The notes under the pieces are model-generated. The model did no database searches. It was not told the DNA's origin and saw nothing but the letters and a program-made list of their open reading frames with translations. Shown piece after piece: positions 48,901-53,859 of a stretch of DNA of 53,859 nucleotides. Source of the stretch: Anaerolineae bacterium (GTDB lineage: Bacteria; Chloroflexota; Anaerolineae; B4-G1; DUEL01); assembly GCA_025060135.1 (NCBI GenBank), contig JANXCY010000014.1, positions 1-53,859 on the forward strand, read 5' to 3'. The translations under genes were made by a program, and so were the position numbers. How positions within the stretch are numbered: position 1 is the first letter of the stretch; each line of letters starts with the position of its first letter.

Positions 48901-51134
48901 AGGGAGCGGCGCTCAAAGACCCCCCGCTCCGGGTCCGGTACCAGGACGGAGCCATGGGTGGCACCGGTGGCCTTCATGGCCTCTTCCGTCAGCCGGTCCA
49001 GAATGGCGGCGAAATCCAGGGTGGAATTGACGATCTGGCCAATGCGGTACAGGGCTTCCTGACGTTCCCGGGCTTTCCGCTCCGCCTGATATAGCCGGGC
49101 ATTCTCTATGGCTGCGGCGACGTGGCCGGCCAGGGTTTCCAGTGTTACCACGTCCAGTGGGGTGAAAGCGTTGCGGCGTGCGCTCTGAGCTGTCAGTACG
49201 CCGATCAACTGTCCGTGGTACTTCAGGGGGACATCCAGTTCGGCGCGGGTTTGTGTCAGGTAGGGAGCAATATAGCGGGGCTCCTGGCTCACGTCGTTGG
49301 CCAGCAGCGTCTCTCCGTATCGGGCCACCCACCCGATCATCCCCTCGCCCACTTTCTGGCGGAAGCCCGTTGGGAGGAGACCAGCCCAGAGGCCGGCTCC
49401 GGCGACCAACTCCAGTTCTCCGGCCTTCTCGTCCAGGAGCAACAGCCCCACGTAGTCATAGCCGAACGTGCGGACGATACCCTCCACTGCCTGGCGATAG
49501 ACCGTCTCCGGTTCCAGGGTGGCGGCCAGACGCTCTCCCAGTTCGGCCACTTCGGCCATCCGGCGGGCCCGTTCCTGTTCGGCTTCGTAGAGGCGCGCGT
49601 TGGTGAGAGCGACAGCGGCCTGGGCCGCGAAGACCTCCAGCAGATTGGCATCTTCCTGGGAGAAGGTCCGGGGCGGGTCGGCCAGGACGATCAGGACACC
49701 CAGTATCTCCTCCCCGCGCCGTACCGGCACGCCGATGACCGCCGTCCAGGGGTAGTCTGCGTAGCGGGCCGCGCGGCCTTCCCACTGTTGGTAGTTATCC
49801 ACCCAGAAAGGCTGGCCGGTCTCCCAGACCTGGCGGGAAATGTCGCCCTCGGAGGGATGGAGACGGGTTCCGATAGGCGGCTGATGGGGACCGATGGCAA
49901 CCACCCATTCCAGGACATCCTCCTCAGGCCGGTAGAGGTAGAGGCCCCCCGCCCTACCGCCCACCAGTTCCACCGCCTGCCGGACGATGGAGGGGAAGAG
50001 AACGTCCGGCTCCAACTGGGCAGCAATGACCAGCCCGACCTGGTGCAGGGCCTCCAGTTGGAGCGCGCGCTGATAAGCCTCTTCTTCCCGCTCCCGCTGG
50101 GCCCGCTCCAGTGCATCCAGGGTCTCATTAAAGGCCCGGGCCAGGTCGGCCAGTTCGTCCCGACCATGCACCATCACCCGTCCCCGGGGCTCGCCCCGCG
50201 CGCCTACTGCCCACACATCGGTCGTCAGAGCCGCCAGCCGGGAAAGGACAAAGCGGTCCAACAGGAGGATAGCGGCTATCGCCAGCAGCAGGCCCAGCAC
50301 AACGGTCATGGTGGAAAGGTACCGGAGCGCCAGAAGTCCCTGCTGGTAGATTCTTCGGGGGCCTTCGGTCCGTAGAATCAGCGCCGGACGACCGTAGAGA
50401 TCGGTTACCAGGCCGTAGCCAGCGATGCGGGACTCGTCCAGCGGACGGGCCAGGATGGGGGCCTCCGGAGAAAGGGTTGGGTAGACCGCGCGCAGGTCTG
50501 GAGGCCATTCTTCGGGACGGTCGGCCCGATGGGCCGTAACGGTGAGGTCCAGATGCTCGCTCATCCGGGCTGTGGAGACCGAATTCAGGTAATGGCCGAA
50601 GATGAGCGTCCCGCGCGCCGGACCTCGATCTTCGGAGGTCAGGATCGGGCGCGCAGTTACCAGCAGGAGCCCTTCCGGCAATACCAGCAGGCCCCGCCGT
50701 CCCTCCGTAGAAGGAAGGGTCAGAAGTGGCAACGCCCGGTAGACCCCGTCAGGGACCGGCACTTCCGTTTTGGCTTCCAGGTCGTAGGCCCGGGCGAAGA
50801 CCACCCGACCGGAGGTGTGAACAAAGAGCATCAGATTGAGGCGGGTGTTCTGGAAGGTCGCGTCGGTAATGTTAGCGCGCAGATAGGCGGGGTTGGCATC
50901 TTCTATAAAGGTATAGGTGTCATCCCAGGAGGCCCAATCGTGAGCGAGGACATCTATAGTCCGCAGTTCGTCTTCCAGGAACGTTCGGGCATGGTAAACG
51001 TCTCGCTGGGCATCCCGAATTTCCGCCGTTGCAAAGGTCTGCAGGAGGGTACGGGAAAACAGCCAGCCCAGGAGGGCCGCTGTCAGGACAGCCGTCAGGC
51101 CAATGGTCAGCAGGGTGCGAGTCCGCAGGGACAT
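45957..51134 (-). CDS. CHASE4 / HAMP / six-GAF / PAS sensor histidine kinase
   Basis: A very large sensor of 1725 aa. Helix 1 (~7-28) precedes an extracytoplasmic CHASE4 domain (~40-265) with the typical AHDWASWDDTYTFI. Helix 2 (~280-302) leads into a HAMP domain (~303-350). Six GAF domains follow, each ending in an (A/I)xxENARLY helix: ~365-525, 545-690, 705-860, 875-1030, 1050-1200 and 1215-1370. After a coiled coil comes one PAS domain (~1385-1485). The HisKA has His1499 in NISHELRTP, and the HATPase has NLVRNSIQYT, DTGIGI and GTGLGLS. GAFs may bind nucleotides, tetrapyrroles or other small ligands; none shows an obvious bilin Cys. No REC is attached, so the neighbouring REC proteins are likely targets. 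Confidence 0.92.
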   Translation of the reverse strand: MSLRTRTLLTIGLTAVLTAALLGWLFSRTLLQTFATAEIRDAQRDVYHARTFLEDELRTIDVLAHDWASWDDTYTFIEDANPAYLRANITDATFQNTRLNLMLFVHTSGRVVFARAYDLEAKTEVPVPDGVYRALPLLTLPSTEGRRGLLVLPEGLLLVTARPILTSEDRGPARGTLIFGHYLNSVSTARMSEHLDLTVTAHRADRPEEWPPDLRAVYPTLSPEAPILARPLDESRIAGYGLVTDLYGRPALILRTEGPRRIYQQGLLALRYLSTMTVVLGLLLAIAAILLLDRFVLSRLAALTTDVWAVGARGEPRGRVMVHGRDELADLARAFNETLDALERAQREREEEAYQRALQLEALHQVGLVIAAQLEPDVLFPSIVRQAVELVGGRAGGLYLYRPEEDVLEWVVAIGPHQPPIGTRLHPSEGDISRQVWETGQPFWVDNYQQWEGRAARYADYPWTAVIGVPVRRGEEILGVLIVLADPPRTFSQEDANLLEVFAAQAAVALTNARLYEAEQERARRMAEVAELGERLAATLEPETVYRQAVEGIVRTFGYDYVGLLLLDEKAGELELVAGAGLWAGLLPTGFRQKVGEGMIGWVARYGETLLANDVSQEPRYIAPYLTQTRAELDVPLKYHGQLIGVLTAQSARRNAFTPLDVVTLETLAGHVAAAIENARLYQAERKARERQEALYRIGQIVNSTLDFAAILDRLTEEAMKATGATHGSVLVPDPERGVFERRSLKGYLPEEQERARSQPLNLTEGINARAYRTRQAYYAPDVRQDPDYFPLIPTTRSELVIPLLRGDQVLGNLDLQSPQVDAFRDVDMEFLRALADQVAIALENARLYEEERRRAKEQETLALIATALNTLDVRQAFPILVHGLRSLTGCDRVSVALLEEDGTHYRISVLETPFPVLEEGTVLPLSTTPVWDDVQEGRPHYCPDMSAEIAYTAIRALYDAGFRSYVSLPMRVGGRIIGVLHIVSLREHHFRREQERFLQPVADALAVAIENERLYRAEREQRELAEALARAAAAVTRTLDLTQMLDAVLDQVARVVPGDAFNIMLVEDSWARIVCWRGYERFGAEEQLAGMVFPIAEMPTLQRMVQKGEPLFIPDTHADPHWVRLSNMEWIRAYVAAPIVLKGIAVGFLNVDGTRPHQFGPADAARLKAFADHVAIGLENARLYAEARQRAERMEALYEIARALSSLREEDQVIRMILEEVDRLLKCEFAIISLVDEARGEIGIYHGIWQGQFDLYPEWAAMSRYPLDHPDILADVYRTGRTEVISGWDERFNREIWETYGHERYLRVFMPIRFRERTFGVIEVSYDRSKKERVTEEELRLLSALVDQVAIALENARLYRELRLYASTLEEQVQERTAQLAAQYARLEAILRSTGDGIILTDAQGAILQANPVAQGWLTRDLLPEDAQRLEETVRRLAVRAREYPEEVVELPGRDLEVRASPVIGPDSEETAVVVLHDITQYKSLERLRTRFISNISHELRTPIATIQTYLHLLRQMPELFPQYLDVLEQEAQWQARLVEDVLEVSRLDSGAIRMQFGPVGLNRLAVEVVDAQRPLALDRGLVLETHLPEVEPVAHADADALRSVVINLVRNSIQYTLPGGRVEVSTGKEEWEGRLWATITVADTGIGIPRDELPYIFDRFFRGARPRQMQIPGTGLGLSIVKEIVDRHGGRITVESEEGKGTRFTVWLLVAEERHTPPATGRG

Positions 51135-51167
51135 GGTTGGCGCTCAAACCCATCGCACAGGCCTGCG

Positions 51168-51605
51168 TTACCGCTCCAGCAGGATGGTGACCGGACCGTC
51201 GTTGTGGATTTCCACCAGCATGTGGGCGCCGAAAATACCGGTCTGAACGGGGACGCCGGCGGCAGCCAGTTCTTCAGCAAAGCGGCGCACCAAGGGCTCC
51301 GCCACTTCCGGCGGAGCGGCGTCGGTGAACGAGGGGCGACGACCCCGGCGCGCGTCAGCATAGAGGGTGAACTGGGAAACGACCAGCGCCTGGCCGCCCA
51401 CGTCCAGAAGGCCCGCATTCATTTTGCCATCGGCGTCCTCAAAGATGCGCAGGCCGGCCACTTTCTGGGCCAGCCAGCGGACCGCTTCTTCGCGGTCGTG
51501 GTGGGTAACCCCCACCAGTACCACCACTCCAGGGCCGATGGCGGCAACGGTGGTTCCCTCTACAGACACTCGGGCCTGCCGAACACGCTGGACGACCACG
51601 CGCAT
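51168..51605 (-). CDS. dtd: D-aminoacyl-tRNA deacylase
   Basis: Dtd removes D-amino acids wrongly attached to tRNA and also hydrolyses Gly-tRNA(Ala). The 145-aa protein begins [17 protein letters not shown] and has the active-site motifs SQFTLYAD and [10 protein letters not shown] (cross-subunit Gly-cisPro motif). The start at 51605 gives the usual family N-terminus. It lies 70 bases after trpS and 33 before the giant histidine kinase, so the three may share a transcript. Confidence 0.95.
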   Translation of the reverse strand: MRVVVQRVRQARVSVEGTTVAAIGPGVVVLVGVTHHDREEAVRWLAQKVAGLRIFEDADGKMNAGLLDVGGQALVVSQFTLYADARRGRRPSFTDAAPPEVAEPLVRRFAEELAAAGVPVQTGIFGAHMLVEIHNDGPVTILLER

Positions 51606-51675
51606 CGCTGTTTCTCCGAAACTGAGGTCAGGCTCCCCTTCGTTTCATGTTTCTGGGCCTGCGGTGAACCGGTAC

Positions 51676-52662
51676 TTACGGAAGTCCCACCGCCGCTTTG
51701 ACCTCCGCAATGGTCTGACGAGCGATCACGGAGGCGCGACGAGCCCCTTCCGCCAGAATGTCCCAAATCGTATCCGGATGGGCCGCCAGCGCAGCCCGCC
51801 GCTCCCGGAACGGAGCAAAGTAATCGGTCAGGTTCCGGGCGAAAATCTGCTTGCACTCCACACAACCGATACGAGCAGTGCGGCAATCGGCGTCAATCTG
51901 GGCCAACTCGTTCGGGGAGAAAAAGCGATGGAGAGAGAACACATTGCAGAATTCAGGCCGTCCAGGGATGTGGCGGTGGGTTCGCTGAGGATCGGTAACC
52001 ATCTGCATCACCCGCTCGTAAATTTCCTTCGGCGAGGCGGCGATCTCAATGTGGTTGTTCAGGGACTTGCTCATCTTCTGCTGGCCATCAATCCCCAGGA
52101 CTTTGGGAAAGTCGGTGTGTTTGGCCTGGGGCTCCACCAGGACGGGGCCAAAATGGGCGTTGAACCGCCGGACGATCTCCCGGGTGAACTCCAGGTGGGG
52201 CACCTGGTCCACCCCCACAGGGACAGTATCGGCCTTGTACAGGGTAATGTCGGCCGCCATCAGCACCGGGTAGCCCACCAGTCCGTAGTTGACGTTATCG
52301 GGCTGCTGGCGGACCTTTTCCTTAAATGTGGGCAGGCGGGTTAGCCAACCCAGCGGAGTTACCATAGACAGAATGGTATGCAGTTCGGTAACCTGAGGGA
52401 CGTGGGACTGAACGAAGAGAATAGTGCCCCGATCCGGGTCCACCCCCGCTGCCAGCCAGTCCAGGACCATCTCGTAGGTCCATTCCCGCAAATATTCGGT
52501 ATCCGCCAGGGTGGTCAGTGCGTGGAGGTCCACGACGCAGTAGATGCAGTCGTAGTCATCCTGAAGGGCAACGTAGTTGCGGATGGCGCCCAGGTAGTTG
52601 CCCAGGTGCTGACGACCGGTCGGTCGTGCACCGGAGAACACACGGCCCTTTTTTTCCACCAT
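51676..52662 (-). CDS. trpS: Tryptophanyl-tRNA synthetase
   Basis: TrpS charges tRNA(Trp) with tryptophan. The 328-aa class I enzyme has the HIGH-equivalent in SGARPTGRQHLGNYLGA, the AADITLYKAD region, VGVDQVPHLEFTREIV and the KMSKS loop in GQQKMSKSLNN. A Cys pair (CVECKQIF) lies near the C-terminus, as in many bacterial forms. The ATG at 52662 has a GAGGAGGGA site. It is the first gene of the minus-strand run with dtd and probably the sensor kinase. No T-box element is seen in the 280-base upstream gap. Confidence 0.95.
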   Translation of the reverse strand: MVEKKGRVFSGARPTGRQHLGNYLGAIRNYVALQDDYDCIYCVVDLHALTTLADTEYLREWTYEMVLDWLAAGVDPDRGTILFVQSHVPQVTELHTILSMVTPLGWLTRLPTFKEKVRQQPDNVNYGLVGYPVLMAADITLYKADTVPVGVDQVPHLEFTREIVRRFNAHFGPVLVEPQAKHTDFPKVLGIDGQQKMSKSLNNHIEIAASPKEIYERVMQMVTDPQRTHRHIPGRPEFCNVFSLHRFFSPNELAQIDADCRTARIGCVECKQIFARNLTDYFAPFRERRAALAAHPDTIWDILAEGARRASVIARQTIAEVKAAVGLP

Positions 52663-52695
52663 TGCTTGGGTCCCTCCTCATTGGACTTCATGAAA

Positions 52696-52724
52696 AGTTT
52701 ACCACAGAAAAAATGAAAAGACAA
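52696..52724 (-). promoter_or_regulatory. Possible promoter for trpS
   Basis: On the minus strand TTGTCT (52719-52724) and TAAACT (52696-52701) are 17 bases apart, about 33 bases before the trpS start. The match is fair. The rest of the 52663-52942 gap shows only a weak TATAGT at 52899 toward the PHP gene. Confidence 0.5.
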
Positions 52725-52942
52725 ACAGCGTCCGGCGTTAGGCGTGAAACTCTGGCGGGGATGAGTAGGCATGAGCGGGGTACGGAGAATAGCGGGGGCT
52801 TTTCTGGCACCAGTAGCGCGGTGGGTTTTGTCGCGCAGGCTGGCGCATTTTTATTCAGGTCTTAACCTGTTCTTTAACCGGCGTTAATACGATGGGGATA
52901 TAGTGGACAGGGAAATCCAAACTTTAACGAGAAGGTGGAACC

Positions 52943-53704
52943 ATGGGATTTGCCGACCTGCACATCCACACCATTCACAGTCCAGATGGAACCGGGACGG
53001 TTCGGGCCGTCCTGAAGCGAGCCGCCGAGGTGGGCCTGGACGTGATCGCCATCACTGATCACGACGAAATTCGGGCCGCGCTGGAGGGGGTCAGCCTGTC
53101 TCCTTCCTACGGTGTGTATGTGGTCCCAGGAGTGGAGGTCTCCACGGCTGAGGGGCATCTATTGGCGTTGTTCGTCTACCGTACCCCTCCTTCCGGTCTT
53201 TCCCTGAGTGATACCGTGCGCTGGGTGCGGGATGCGGGGGGGCTATGTGTGGCGCCGCATCCTGGCCACGGTCATCAGAGCCTGAGTTTCCGGGCCATTC
53301 AGCAGGCCCTGAGTGATCCCCAGGTCGCTCCATACCTGGCGGGAGTGGAGGTTTTCAACGCCAGCGCGATCCGTCAGAGGCGGAATCACCATGCCACGGC
53401 GGCTGCGCGGGAGATGGGGTTACCGCTGGCGCTGGTCAGCAATAGCGACGCGCACATGGTGCAAATGATTGGACTGGCGGCGACCTATTTCCCCGGCGAC
53501 ACCCCAGACGAGTTACGGGAAGCGCTGATGAATCGGCGTACGGAAGTTGCGGTAGCGGAATCCGGCAGGTCCCGCCCGGCCCTTTTTCTGCGGTGGGGAG
53601 GCCACCTGGCCTTGCGCTACGCAGGTTGGGTAACCGGTAACCGCCATCCCGACGCGCCTTTGCGGAAGATCTTTGTTGGGTTCGCTATGCCCCAGAGGGT
53701 GTAA
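52943..53704 (+). CDS. PHP-domain metal-dependent phosphoesterase
   Basis: A soluble 253-aa enzyme of the PHP family. All metal-site motifs are visible: DLHIHT at the N-terminus, ITDHDE (~38-43), the Glu in VVPGVEVST, PHPGHG (~110) and the SNSDAH near residue 173. PHP proteins of this size include TrpH-like 5'-3' exonucleases/phosphatases and histidinol-phosphatase-like enzymes; the likeness is closest to the TrpH/YciV group, but the substrate is not certain. The ATG at 52943 follows a GAAGGTGGAACC leader. The C-terminus (~215-253) is poorly conserved-looking and the gene ends about 30 bases before the low-complexity contig end. Confidence 0.88.
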   Translation: MGFADLHIHTIHSPDGTGTVRAVLKRAAEVGLDVIAITDHDEIRAALEGVSLSPSYGVYVVPGVEVSTAEGHLLALFVYRTPPSGLSLSDTVRWVRDAGGLCVAPHPGHGHQSLSFRAIQQALSDPQVAPYLAGVEVFNASAIRQRRNHHATAAAREMGLPLALVSNSDAHMVQMIGLAATYFPGDTPDELREALMNRRTEVAVAESGRSRPALFLRWGGHLALRYAGWVTGNRHPDAPLRKIFVGFAMPQRV

Positions 53705-53745
53705 AGGGTTTTTTCTGCCTTTGAGCCACGCGGGGGATAAAAGAG

Positions 53746-53859
<114 letters not shown>

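Noticed and set aside
49122-50375. A 417-codon plus-strand frame opposite the giant histidine kinase
   Set aside because: It is a GC-rich shadow; the minus-strand frame has CHASE4, GAF, HisKA and HATPase motifs.
52663-52942. T-box riboswitch before trpS
   Set aside because: No T-box consensus or long specifier stem was seen; only a short leader after a possible promoter.

Overview
The window looks like a complete or nearly complete contig from a GC-rich bacterium, most likely a member of the Chloroflexota (Anaerolineae-like). The reasons are two large secreted proteins ending in a YLPxVL(R/K)N tail, Thr/Pro-rich spacers in cell-surface proteins, an actinobacterial/Thermus-type short xylose isomerase, a DUF6391-like protein, a LysW-like zinc-ribbon protein, very large multi-GAF histidine kinases and several families of short dispersed repeats. 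The first ~130 and last ~110 bases are homopolymer-rich G/C and are probably assembly noise.

Layout. 0.2-11 kb (+): xylose isomerase, xylulokinase, an alpha/beta hydrolase and two large secreted proteins, one with a LamG domain and a possible glycosidase barrel; this looks like plant-polysaccharide use. 11-21.3 kb: a methyltransferase (-), then (+) RsgA, a pteridine-reductase-like SDR, a ferredoxin, a sortase, a DUF6391-like protein, DNA polymerase III delta, FabF, FabH, an acyl-CoA carboxylase carboxyltransferase and the biotin transporter BioY. 21.2-24.2 kb (-): two glycosyltransferases. 24.5-28.2 kb (+): a beta-lactamase-fold serine hydrolase, tRNA-Gln, and MogA/MoeA for molybdenum cofactor. 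28.2-29.7 kb: a decayed patch with a frameshifted membrane protein, a WD40/Trypco1 remnant and a DNA methyltransferase between short tandem repeats. 29.7-39.9 kb (+): an Lgt-like protein, a secreted PPC-type protein, a sortase-fold protein lacking the catalytic cysteine, an ABC-2 permease, a polyprenyl diphosphate synthase, a GT-C mannosyltransferase-like protein, an unknown protein and a PIN/TRAM protein. 39.9-41.0 kb: a Wzz-like pseudogene cut by an ISAs1-like transposase remnant. 41.1-52.7 kb: a LysW-like acidic protein (+), then a minus-strand run in transcription order trpS, dtd, a 1725-aa CHASE4/6xGAF/PAS histidine kinase, a threonine-synthase-like PLP enzyme fused to a response-regulator receiver domain, a REC-histidine kinase, mtnA and a small membrane protein. 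The window ends with a PHP-family phosphoesterase (+).

How the genes work together. The strongest candidate for an undescribed system is the minus-strand signalling cluster at 42.9-51.1 kb. A PLP enzyme carries a full receiver domain and is translationally coupled to a REC-histidine kinase, with a large sensor kinase just upstream, so a metabolic enzyme may be a direct phosphorelay output. A second theme is a dispersed hairpin repeat with a GTAGCGCA flank. It lies in the xylB leader, forms the end of fabF, and appears to have been inserted in frame into a loop of a membrane glycosyltransferase. A third theme is cell-surface assembly: a sortase, a Cys-less sortase-like protein, an Lgt-like protein and secreted proteins with a shared C-terminal tail. 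Starts, promoters and domain limits were read by eye; no database search was run.
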